This document shows positions 45,844 to 56,080 of a stretch of 64,000 nucleotides of DNA, in pieces. The notes beneath the pieces were generated by a model. The model did not search any database and had not been told where the DNA came from. It saw only the letters and a program-made list of their open reading frames with translations. The translations under genes were made by a program, and so were the position numbers. Source of the stretch: Gonium pectorale. Lineage: Eukaryota > Chlorophyta > Chlorophyceae > Chlamydomonadales > Volvocaceae. Each line of letters opens with the position of its first letter. Positions within the stretch are counted from its first letter, which is position 1. Where the stretch lies: NCBI GenBank assembly GCA_001584585.1, contig LSYV01000007.1, positions 1,786,258 to 1,850,257 of the forward strand, written 5' to 3'.

Positions 45844-46883
45844 TGTGGAGGGCGAACGCGCGGCAAGGGAAGCTTGTGGCGACGATCTGCTGGTCTTGTG
45901 GCCTCAACGCGTTAGAGTTGGAGACGGTTTCGCCTGCGAGCATAACAGCGAGTGGCAGGGGGCGCAGCGGTTAGGAGCGCGGCAGAGGTTGCAGGATCGC
46001 AGAGTAGTCTTCAAGCGAGGCGGTTGTTGTGATAAGAGCTAGGACTGGCGCAAATTAACCATTATCAGGATGCTGATGCACCGGATGGCTCAGGAATGCA
46101 GGTCCGAGGGAGGGAAACCCGTCGCGTGGGGCGTCGCAAGGCAGCGCCTATCTTTCTACGCCTCGCCGTACGCCTATGTGCGCAGCCTGGCAAGCAGAAG
46201 GGGTCCTTGGGCTGGCAGCTCCCCCTGTGATCGGGGCAGGCTGTTTTCGCGCCCATACCCGATGGAGAGCCGACTGACCTGGTGCGTCCAAGACCTGGCT
46301 CCAGACAGTCAGCTGGTGTGATGTTTCACACCGCCCGGTTGCAGAGCTCGGTTTCTGGTCCTTGATTTTTGATGTCGGACGAGGCAGTCAGGGGAAAGTC
46401 AGTCGCGCGCAAAGATAAATACTTCGCCCGAATCACCCTTGTGGTAAAGGGTCAGTGGTAATGAGATTGGGGGAACAAACGATTGTGGAGCATGGCCTCT
46501 CAACTTGGTTATACGGCTCGCGGGATTTCCCGCGTGGATCCAGTTTCATCCCAATCTGTGCATGGAGGCCCCATTTGATCTTGCATCTATATGACGTAAG
46601 GCTTAAGGCGCACTGCATTGGGCCCGTCAAACGCTGAAGCCAGCGTTTCCGCGTGAGCTCCAGGGCCGACCCGCGGGTCGCTCCGAGACGAAAGCCAGTC
46701 CATTAACAAGTGCACTCTACGATTCCCGTAGGGCCTGTCAGATCCGCTCCAGTGGTGCCAAGTCAAACTAACAATTGCAACACAGTACTCCTTCGGGCAA
46801 AGGTCTTCACTCATCTGCAAACGGGCACGGGCTCGTGTTGGAAGTTAGAAACTTGCAGGGAAAGGCTCAGCGACGGAGGAGCG
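45844..46883. promoter_or_regulatory. Divergent promoter region
   Basis: About 1 kb between two ATGs pointing away from each other (disordered protein on minus, CDC50 on plus). No coding exon found. Shared or separate promoters cannot be told from sequence. Confidence 0.5.
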
Positions 46884-49390
46884 ATGATGTCACGGTCGCA
46901 GCCTCGACCAGGACGCAGCACCTCGCTCGCGCCCGATGCTAGCTCAGCCCCCCGTAGCGGCTCGGCCCCCAGCTCTGCCTCAGGCTCAACCGGCACTGGT
47001 ACCGGTGAGGTGGCGCCGGCACCACCGCCACCTGACGACGCCCCGGGCAACCCTCGGCGCTGCAACGACGTCGCCTCCGTAAGCGGCGCCGATGGGTTCG
47101 CCAGCGCCGGAAGCGTCGGAGGCGCGACAGAGTCGCCCGGTCTATGGCGTCGACGGGCAGCGCGCTGCTACCCACGCGACCCGCGCGGCGGCGCGTTTCG
47201 CCGCTTCCGCGAGCAGACCTACGATGTATTCCGGCCGGCGCCGACACTTCCTGGGGCACTTGCGATACTGGCGGTGGTCTTTGTGGTGGGCCTGGGGCTG
47301 GGCGTGCCGTTGCTGGTGGCGTCGCTGCGGGTGGTGGAGCTGCGGCTTCGCTACGACGACGCGCCGCCGCTGGCCGCCGCCGGCAGCCGGTGCGGGGTGG
47401 GGTGCGCACCGGAGGGCCGCTTAGCGAAAGCGGAGTAAGCTGGCAATGGCGACATACACCGTTAGGTTTGGACCTGAGGTCGTTACTATTGGCTCATGAG
47501 GAATGGGGGCTTTACGGCAGCTCCCACGCTACCAATCCACTGCGTACATTGCGCCACCCGCAGCTGCCGCAACAGACCGACCCAACCTGCGGTCTCAACG
47601 CTATGTCGTATACTGGTGGTCGTTCAGCGCCGCGGCTGTTTCCCCGCCGGGACGCCCCGACCTCCGCCAGGTTGGAGCGCCAGCGCGTCCTGTGGGCGGC
47701 GGGCGACGCCGGCGTGGCGCAGACCCTGCACACGACCGTCCCACGGGCCATGTATCCTCCGCTCTACTTGCTGTATGAGCTGCCTGGCTTCTTCGCCACA
47801 CACAAGCGCTACATTCGCTCCGCCAGCTGGGAACAGCTGGCGGGGAGGCCCGTGGGGCCCGGTGACCTGAGCAGGTGCGGCGAGGCAAGGAATGTGGCGT
47901 GCGGTGCCTGGTGTGGCGTGGTGTTCCTGATGGTTATGTATGTATGGTGGTCACGGGATAGCGGGAGGCGGGTAAAGGGCCGACGAGGAGGGAGGGCACT
48001 GCCGGCACTACCGACCCGTTGTGGCGCATTGCAGGGCATCCCGTCCGTCTCGGGTGGGCGATGGTGGCGGGGCAGAAGGGATGCGGGTGTGGGGCACCAT
48101 TCGCCGGCAGATGACGCTGACGGCATGCCCTCACGGCCACTGGAGCCCGTTGCATGAAGTCAGGGGGGGCAGTCGGGGTGGGTGCGCCTGTGTGGAGAGG
48201 CAATACGGGCAGGCAGCCAGTAGCCTGTCCGCACAGGTACGCCCGCCTCATGCTCCGGCTGTGATGGGCGCACCCCGGCACTCCTCATGCGCTCAGCGCC
48301 CCGCGGGCGCCCCGTCCCTGGTCTGCACCCGCAGGTGCGAGCCGGCGCTGTACCTGGGCGGGCACCCTAACGTCTCGCTGCCCAGCAGCGGCCTGGTCAA
48401 TCCGTGCGGCCTGCGGGCCGCGGCCTTCTTCAACGACACGTACACCCTGGAAGCGGACCCAGCCACCTGCGGCAACGCCGACCTTGCCCACGACAGCGGA
48501 GAAGACAGCAGCACCAAGGGTGGCAGTGGCAGCACCCCGGTTGGTCCAGCTGGCTGGAGGGCGCTACGACACTTGCAGCAGCAAAAGATGCAGCAGCCAG
48601 AGGCGCCGCCGGGACTTCCAGTGCCTCGGGGCGGTGATGGCGGCGAAGGGGACCGGTGGCTGCCGTTGAGGATTGACGAGGACAGCTTGCGTTGGGGCCT
48701 CGAGGCGCGTTGGCTTTACGGCGAGTACAACGCAACCAACCTCAACACCCTACCTCCGCTGCGGGCTGGCGGGGAGCTCCGCCGACCCGTGGGTCGCGAC
48801 ACCGCATTCCATGTGTGGATGCGCCCCAGCGCCAGGTGAAGGCCGGTACATACTCGTTTGGGAGTGAGCTGTAGAAGTGTCTGGGAAGACACAGAGCATT
48901 AGGACCTGTCCTGAAGGGGGGTGAGTGCCTGCGGTGAAGATAAGGGCGTGAGCACGGGAAGAGGACCAGAGCGTCTGGTCCCGTGGCGGAGGCAGATGGT
49001 TGGGCGCCCAAGGACACATGCGGCCATATGCGCATGCTGCTGGTGCAGTAGGCCGGTTGGGCGGATGATTACGTGCTGCATAATATAGCGTTGTAGGCGA
49101 AGGTCACGCCTATCCTGTGCCTGCACCCACGCAGGCCCGCACTCCTCAAGCTCTATGGCCTCATACACTCACCCCTGCCCGCTGGCTGCCGACTTCGCCT
49201 GCACGTTGCCAACCGCTACAACACCTACGGCTGGGAAGGATCCAAGCATATCGTACTTACCACTCAGTCGTGGTACGGCATACGCAACCTGGCCTTGCCG
49301 GGGGTGCTCCTGGCCGTTGCGGCCATGGCGGCGGCCGGTGCGGCGGTCTTGGTGGTGCTGGCAGCGGTGCGGCCGCGGGCCGACGTCTGA
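46884..49390 (+). CDS. CDC50/LEM3-family flippase beta-subunit (ALIS-like, 503 aa)
   Basis: Exons 46884-47434, 47671-47874, 48335-48835, 49135-49390 sum to 1512 nt with matching phases. CDC50 proteins are obligate partners of P4-ATPases; they bring lipid flippases out of the ER and support aminophospholipid transport. Seen in order: a long Ser/Gly/Pro N-tail (~100 aa, longer than usual), RFREQTYDVFRPAP before TM1 (~121-147), PPLYLLYELPGFFATHKRYIRS (matching the family's YYQLxNFYQNHRRYVKS), a Cys-bearing loop RCEPAL ... NPCGLRAAAFFNDT, an F-x-VWMR block, the P-LPAG loop, then NRYNTYGWEGSKHIVLTTQSW and TM2 (~472-497). A Gln/Gly-rich insertion of about 60 residues in exon 3 (48500-48660) is unusual. 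Start chosen at the first of two adjacent ATGs. Confidence 0.9.
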
Positions 49391-49543
49391 GCTCTGAGCC
49401 CGGTGGTGCCCCCGCGCGGGCAGATGTCTGGCGGTAGGGCGTGGAGGAAGGGCTGCGAGGAGACACCACCACACACACAACGACAGGACCAGACTAGGCG
49501 CACCCCAACACGGCATTGCATAGGGTCACCCCAGAGAGAATTC

Positions 49544-49643
49544 NNNNNNNNNNNNNNNNNNNNNNNNNNNNNNNNNNNNNNNNNNNNNNNNNNNNNNNNN
49601 NNNNNNNNNNNNNNNNNNNNNNNNNNNNNNNNNNNNNNNNNNN
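49544..49643. other. Assembly gap (100 N)
   Basis: Exactly 100 N, the conventional length for a gap of unknown size, in the 3' flank of the CDC50 gene. Confidence 0.99.
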
Positions 49644-50365
49644 GTTGTTCCTTTTCAACACACAACGACACCTTGATGGGCGGACAGCCGAGGGTGCGGC
49701 GAAATCAGTTGAAGGGATATGGGCTGCCTCGGGGGCTGCGTAATTGCTATGGGATATGTGGCTCTGCTGCCACGGTTGTGGCTCACTGCAAACTGCAGTC
49801 TATTGTTCCTATGCATTGCCAGTCGGGGATGGTCGGGCAGGCGCCAGGCCGCCCTGTTGCGCCTCGGCCAGGCAGGCTCCTCAGGGGGCGCCAGCGTAGT
49901 TTTCTGCCACTGGACGATACACCTTGTACCGATGCTGTATATGTGTTGCCGTGGGGTCCCACTGCTGGCGAGTCCCGTTGCTGGTGACGGGACAACGCAG
50001 ACTGATATACTGTTGGGAAGTGCGCGCGGTTCCTGCGTGCGTCCGCTGGGTAGATCTTGCAGTGTTGTTCCCTAACTTCCCTAAGACTCAGGTAGAGCCA
50101 GAGGCAGTGCGCCAGTGCCGTACCGCAAAGGGGGCACCGCGCCCTTCTTGCCATTCTGCAAGGGGACAGGGTGGCCTGCGGTGCGGTGGATGGGGCTCGC
50201 GTGTAGATGCCCCACAGGGGGGCATCCGGCCCCTGCAATGTATACGCAGCTGTGACGCTCCCGGCACTACAGCCAGGCGAATGGTTGCCATAGAATTACA
50301 AGGTTTTGATGCTTGTGTGGTCTTGGGGCTGTGCCGAGGTGCTAGCAAGCACGTATGGGCATTGA

Positions 50366-50370
50366 TGTAA
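50366..50370 (+). terminator. TGTAA poly(A) signal candidate, CDC50 gene
   Basis: TGTAA about 975 bases after the CDC50 stop. The true distance is unknown because the gap intervenes. Confidence 0.4.
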
Positions 50371-50700
50371 CACACTCTCTTGATGCTGCAAGCCCTGCGC
50401 AGGATACGGCCCGGGCCTCCTTGGCGAAGAAGGGATAGGCGTTGGCTGCCCCTCGTCCGGCAACCCTTGGCAAACCCTCCCGTACGTGTACTGCAACGCC
50501 TTATTGGAGCCTTTGGGTGCAAAGTGGCTCCGGCGATCCCGGGGCAAAAACGACAGGGACAGGTCATAAACACCCGAAGGTGCGACAATGTGCGACGTTG
50601 CCAGTGTGGCGCCGGGTACATAGCATGGCGGATGACGGAGTCGAGCCGACGGGTGCAACATGACACCGCACAAACACACGTACGGCAGCAGGATGGGGAG

Positions 50701-50745
50701 GTACATAGGAAGGTAGTACATAGGATGGTAGTACATAGGAAGGGG
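50701..50745 (+). repeat. Three 15-bp tandem repeats before the ZGPAT-like ATG
   Basis: Units GTACATAGGAAGGTA, GTACATAGGATGGTA and GTACATAGGAAGGGG lie head to tail, ending 55 bases before the ATG at 50800. This is the position of a 5' UTR or core promoter. Confidence 0.85.
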
Positions 50746-50799
50746 ACGATTAACACCCGTATTGTCTGATTACCGCTTTCAGAACTTGGTTGGCTGTCG

Positions 50800-53700
50800 A
50801 TGGCAGAGCTGGAGGAGGAGCTGGAAGCGCAGCTTGTGGCGCAGCGAGCTGCGCTTGCTGGCATTGACGAAGCGCTCAGTGCCGGAGGGGAAGATGCTTC
50901 GGAGCTGCTGCAGGCAAGACCTCGGAGAATGCAGGGCCGATGTTCCCGCCTGACGATGCACTTCATGACATTACCGATATCAGATACGGTTGGAGCTACA
51001 GTCGGCAGTGTCCGAACTGGAGTCGGCGCTGCTGGAGATAAAGCGGGACCGCATGCTCCAGCAGTTTGCCAACAGCCATGCCCACTCGAGCAGCGTACAG
51101 GTTGGCGCTGCAGCGGATGCTTGCCCGCCGCAAGGTCCCCCCGTGCTGGCTCCAGCTCCCGGTCAAGCTGGCAGCGGTGACGACGCGACCGCCGGCAGCG
51201 GCGGTGCTGCGTCGCCGTCCCTGCCTGCTGGCAGCGCCTGCCAGTTCCGCTACATGGACGGGCGCTGGTACAGTGGCCGAGTGATGGGCTTAGGGAGACA
51301 GGTGGGTTGTGCGACGGCCGGGTTTCGGATCCAGCCAGCGCCACCCGAGTATGGGACAGCCGTCGGCACCAGCTCCACCTGCGTCGCAAGGCAATGCGTA
51401 GGCTCCGCATATATTGGGGAAGCTTCGCGGTGCTGCCCCTCCTCGCGCGCATGTCCCCGCCCTCTTGCGTTCCTCAATGGAGCACCACTTGCCCCTTTCT
51501 CTGGAATTAAAAACCACCCCAGGCTGGGACGTTGTCCGTGGCGTTCAACGTGCCCACCAGGTGGGGGCCTGTGGGAAGCTGGAGGCGGGGTGCGGGGCCA
51601 GGACCAGAGCGGGACATGCCGGGGCGGCGTCCCTGTGGCCTTTTTCCCCACGCATCGCGCCGGTTGGTCAAACAGATAACAGGCTTTAGGCCAGGCCAGG
51701 CACCAGCGCTTGTGCACGGGGCGCTGCATGGTTGAGTTGCGAATAACCTGATCGTGGAGGGGTGGCAGGCGAGGAGCGCGTTGCGGTCGGGCGCCATGTG
51801 ATGGTGGTGGTGGCGTACGCGCTGGGTAGTGAAGAAGGGAGCGCGCTAAGGCAGCAAGACACGCGTGTCGGAGGCCGGGTGGCAGTTGTGGGACGGTTTA
51901 GGCGCCTGGACGTTAAACTTGGGGGCGCAGGCTCCGCTTGGCAGCATCTGCAGCGCCTCTAGCAGCGCTCCCCAAGCCTTGCCGTTGGGCCCGGACGCCC
52001 TACCCGACACCTGCCCTTGGCTGTCCTCAGGCCCTTCATGCTTGAGCCCATAGACGTGATGGAGGCTCTTGTGCGGCCGTGCAGCACCCCCGCTGTGCAT
52101 GGCCTCCGTGCGAACCAGCTCGGCCAGCAGCCAGACGCCCCCACCGGGACATGCAGCGGTGGCGGAGGCCTGGCGGTGGGGTGCCGTGCCCTGGCGCTGC
52201 TCCCTGGCTCACGGCTGTACGTGCCAGTGGAGATAGTTGCCATTGCCCGGGGGCCTGGCGACGGTGGCAGCGGTGGCGTAGGGCAGTGCGGTACAGCCAC
52301 GGTGCTGCCGCTGCATCCGCCCCCGCCACACCACCACCATCACCACAGGGGCGGGTTGGGCGTCGGTCCTGGCTACGGTGCCGGCGGTAGCGGCGCTGGC
52401 GGTGGCGGCAATGCTGTGGTTGTGCCGTTGGCGGTCGTGACGCGTCATTCGCATGTGCTCTTGGAAGGCGGCCCGGCGGCGTCGGGCCCCGGCGGCGGCA
52501 GCAGCGGAGAGGAGAGCGACGGCGGCAGCAGCAGCGGCAGCATCCGGGCACTGTTGCGGCGGCCGGCGCCGGCGGAAGACGGCAGCGGGAGCAGCAGCGG
52601 GTCGGAGTCTGGCGATGGAGATGGCAGCGACAGCGACGGGGACTTGTACCGCAGCGACACGGACATGTCAAACGGCCAAGGAGGCGACGAAGAGGGGGAA
52701 GAGGAGGAAGAGGAAGGGAGCGGGCTGGACGTGTTTGGACACGCACGGTGGGTCTTTGGGGTGAGAATGCCAAGGCCGCCGCAGGGTGCCAAGGCCGCCG
52801 CAGGGTGTGCATCTCGCCCCGCGAGGGAGGTCCGCCAGTTGTGCTGCGTACGCCTCCGCATGCAGCTGACATCGTCATCACACCAGCACCATCACCACCA
52901 TCGCCGTGCCCGTCGTGTTCGCAGCCTGACTCTGCCGGAAGCACTGCGCCCCGCCTCCACCCTCGTCCCCTGGGTTCCCGCCTTCCGGCACCTCGGCCGC
53001 CGCCGCCACCCCTTCGCAGGGTCGCCGCCGCCGCTGGCGCGCTCGACGACGCTGCCCGGCTGGCGGACTGGGAGTCGCACGGCCGCGGGGTGGCATCCCG
53101 CCTCCTGGCGCGCATGGGCTACGTGGCGGGCCGGGGTCTGGGGACGCGAGGTGGGGGCCGCGGGGTCTTTTGGGCGGGGCACGGCCCGACAAGTGTCGGG
53201 CTGTAGCCCAGAGCGCCCGGGAGTTGGAACAGGGTGGTAGCCGCGCGCTGAGAAAGAGCGCCGTGCCGCATGCCAGCCAAGGGCGTAGCTGCGGCTGGAT
53301 TGGAGTCCGACGAGGCGTATGACACTGCACACACGGCGAGCCGCTGTGGGCTGAGTCGCTGCGTGCCCGGCTGCGTCCTCGGCAGCCGCCCGCCGGGGTC
53401 CGGCGCTTCACGCTGCTGCTATTTCAGTAACTTTTAGCCTCATCCCTCTCGGACCAGGAAGCGCCACAGCTTGGCTACGCATTCGCTGACGCGCGTTATC
53501 TTGACAGCAAGGTACTGTTGCCCATAACCTTATGCCCTGCCATTCGCGGCCGCCCTGCAGGCCAGGGCGTGCTGGAGGCGCCCGAGGTGCTGCTGCTGCC
53601 GGAGAGGCGAGGGCTGGGCGGAGTGGACAAAGAGCGGATCCGCAGGGTGGGTCTGGGGCAGTTCGGGATGGGCCTTGGACGCCAGGTTCTCCTCCGCTAA

Positions 53701-55181
53701 GCGGTTCGGGGTTGCAAAGGGAGCTGGAGCGGCCCGGTGTGAACAGCGCTCCCCTTTCCGCAGGTGGGCGCTTCGGGGCTGACGGGTGGCGTGGCCAAGA
53801 AGCGGAGCAAGCGGGGCGGCTCCAAGGCCAAGAGGAAGAAGGCAATCGCCACGGCGCGGGAGGCGCGGCAGGAGGCGCGGGAGCGGGAGCAGGGCGCGCC
53901 GGGTAGCGGCGGCCTGTTCGACTTTATAAACGCCTCCCTGGGTATGTCTTGCGTTCTCAGGAGAATGGGAGCGTCGGAACGGTGCAGTGCTCCCGAGGGA
54001 GAGGTGACACGCTGGAACGAGCGAGCTCCCAACGGGCGTCCGAGGAAAGGGCTTCTCCAGTTGCAAGTCAACCCTTTGCGGACTTTGCACCGGGCCCTGC
54101 GTTCATCGCCCGCGCCCTGCCTTACCAACCGGTCGTGCGGCCCGCTGAACCCGCTGGCCCTACGTGCCCTGGCGCCTCGCCTCGCCCCCGCACACACACA
54201 TCCCACCGTCGTATGCGTCGTTCCATTTCAACACATCCCACCTACAACAACACCATCACTTTTGCGCTTATGCTCGTCGTATGCGTCGTTCCATTTCAAC
54301 ACACATCCCACCCGCGGCCGTGCCCCTGCACCGCAGGGGACTCCTCCGCAGCTGCCCGCATCCGCAAGGCCCAAGTGGCCCTGGCGGGAGCTGCCGCCGA
54401 GGCGGGCGCGGGCGCCGCCAGGGGCCGGTGCGGAACGGCTGGCGCAGCCGCCATTGCAGGCGCGGTGGCGGCGGCGTCCGGCGGCGGTGGGGGCCGGGGA
54501 CCGCCTGACCGCCGCAGCCTCCTCTCGCAGCAGGAGAGCGTGTCGGGCATCCAGGTGGGCGAGCACCCCTGAGAGGCGCACGGAGAGCCGTAGAACCGCC
54601 TGCTTCGGCCACTGTTTTACCTGTTTCAGCCGGTTCCGTCGGAACGGCTTGTATGCCGGATGTGCATGGCCCCGGTTCCCATTCGCTCTCAGCTCCTGCC
54701 GAGAGCTGTTTCCGCACCCGCGCTGCCCCCGCAGTCCAAGCTGGCCCGGCTGCAGGATATGCTGGGGCGCAACCGGGACAACCGCGGGCTGCGGACGCAG
54801 ATCGAGGCGCAAATACGGGCTGCGCAGGTGCGGCAGTTGCATGCGACGCGGGACGGAAGGCGCACAAGGAAGTCGGGCAGGCTTTCGTGCGGCTTTCGTG
54901 CGGTTTTTGCGCGGCATGAGGCGCTGGCGCGGTCTGCTTTTTGGTGGTCGCAGGCGTGAGGCGCGAGCGGGTTCGCGGAGTGGGGGTGGGGACATTGGGG
55001 GCGCTCGCTGCAGTGTTGTCACGCGGGCCTGCCAGATAGCCTCTGTCCGCACTGTCCGTTCTCGACGGTCGCGCCCCGATTGCTGCCACAGGCGGAGCTA
55101 GCCACAGCCCAGGCGGCGGTCGCTTCGGCGGGAAAGGCCATCCGCGATCGGGATGCGCAGAAGAAGTGGCTCAAGTTCTGA
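50800..55181 (+). CDS. ZGPAT-like Tudor/G-patch protein lacking the CCCH finger (660 aa)
   Basis: Exons 50800-50913, 50984-51301, 51523-51560, 52031-52747, 53020-53150, 53561-53646, 53764-53941, 54337-54554, 54735-54827, 55092-55181; the sum is 1983 nt and every phase matches. In order: an N-terminal coiled coil (MAELEEELEAQL ... LESALLEIKRDRML), a Tudor-like CQFRYMDGRWYSGRVMG (~126-142) with TLSVAFNVPT, a low-complexity and acidic middle (His6, Ser/Gly, Asp/Glu), a G-patch WESHGRGVASRLLARMGYVAGRGLG (from ~413), a VLEAPEVLLLPERRGLG strand, LFDFINASLG, and a C-terminal coiled coil ending KKWLKF. This is the order of plant and animal zinc finger CCCH/G-patch proteins, which act as nuclear RNA/DNA-binding regulators; G-patches activate DEAH helicases. 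The CCCH motif expected after the Tudor-like part is absent. Intron 1 has a GC donor. Confidence 0.85.
52768..52805 (+). repeat. Perfect 19-bp tandem duplication next to a splice junction
   Basis: TGCCAAGGCCGCCGCAGGG occurs twice head to tail in intron 4 of the ZGPAT-like gene. Each copy carries a CCGCAG that could serve as an alternative acceptor in the correct phase. Confidence 0.85.
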
Positions 55182-56080
55182 TATGAACATATGATGCGCG
55201 GTCCTGGAGTCGTTTGGGGGCACGGCGCCAGTTTTAGCTGGGCAGCAATACGGCTGGGGTTGGACGCGAGTATGGACTGGTGCCCGTTTGGGTGTCTGTG
55301 ACTGCGTGGAGTAAGGTAGTGCAGGTGCTCCGGGGCGAGTGTCTGACCTTGGAGAATGCATCAATAATCATCAATGCACGTGGAGTACAGCGGTGTGTGC
55401 GCAACGCCCCACATGACTGCTGACTGCGCTGCGTGTGCAGCGTGGACATGTGTGCGGAGTAAGAGCCGGGGTAATTGCGCCGAGGGTCGGCTAGTGAGGC
55501 ACTAGGGAATTCGTGCGCTTTGCCCTTGACGGAGGAACGCCGTGAAAATTAACGTTGAGGCGCTTTTGCTCCCGTTGCGCGGAAGGCGCGATCGAGGATG
55601 TCCTACGCGTCCCGCTAAACACCGCCACAGTACTTACTGCCGTATGCAGGCCCTCGCTCAACAAGCGCGACACCCATGACAGAGCTATAGCGTATGAATA
55701 TCTTTGGTTTATGCATTCTCACGATCAAGGGTTCCAGTGTGGGGGGGATAGGGCTTTGCTTGGCTTGGGTTGAATTTCGCTCGACACTCCGGCGTCCTAG
55801 GTACCCTAGTAAATCAATAGTGGTTATAAGGAGGCATGCTAACCGTGGAGGAGGGCGAAAAGTGCGACAAACGTGGCACTCCTCCTGGGTGAGTCCGCAC
55901 CCTCGATCACCGTGTCGGGGATGGCGCGTTTGTTTGACGCATGAGAGGCGCTGGGTTCGCGACTATGGTCATGCAGAAGGGGGTGCAGGGCTGTTTCAGG
56001 GGGTCAGCCATGGAAATCTGTGTTTGCGGGGCTTGACCGCGCGGTCTTCCGCTCGCCGTCACAGACGATATCGAGGCAAG
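55182..56080 (+). other. ZGPAT-like 3' flank and F-box gene promoter
   Basis: No coding exon and no TGTAA were seen, so the 3' end of the ZGPAT-like transcript is not placed. The next ATG is at 56081. Confidence 0.4.

Larger units (their letters stand above)
49391..50799 (+). other. CDC50 3' UTR, assembly gap and ZGPAT-like promoter
   Basis: No coding exon seen. The 100-N gap lies at 49544-49643. TGTAA at 50366-50370 could end the CDC50 transcript. A 15-bp tandem repeat at 50701-50745 lies just before the next ATG. Confidence 0.5.

Noticed and set aside
50088..51452. 454-codon minus-strand frame
   Set aside because: It runs antisense to the coiled-coil/Tudor exons of the ZGPAT-like gene, whose plus-strand reading has clear homology and consistent splicing.
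52036..53115. 359-codon minus-strand frame rich in Arg/Pro
   Set aside because: Antisense shadow of the low-complexity plus-strand exon 4 and the G-patch exon.
53764..55101. Single 445-codon plus frame through 53764-55101
   Set aside because: Only its first part (53764-53941) is an exon; after that the frame runs through introns of the ZGPAT-like gene, while separate exons in other frames give the conserved C-terminus.
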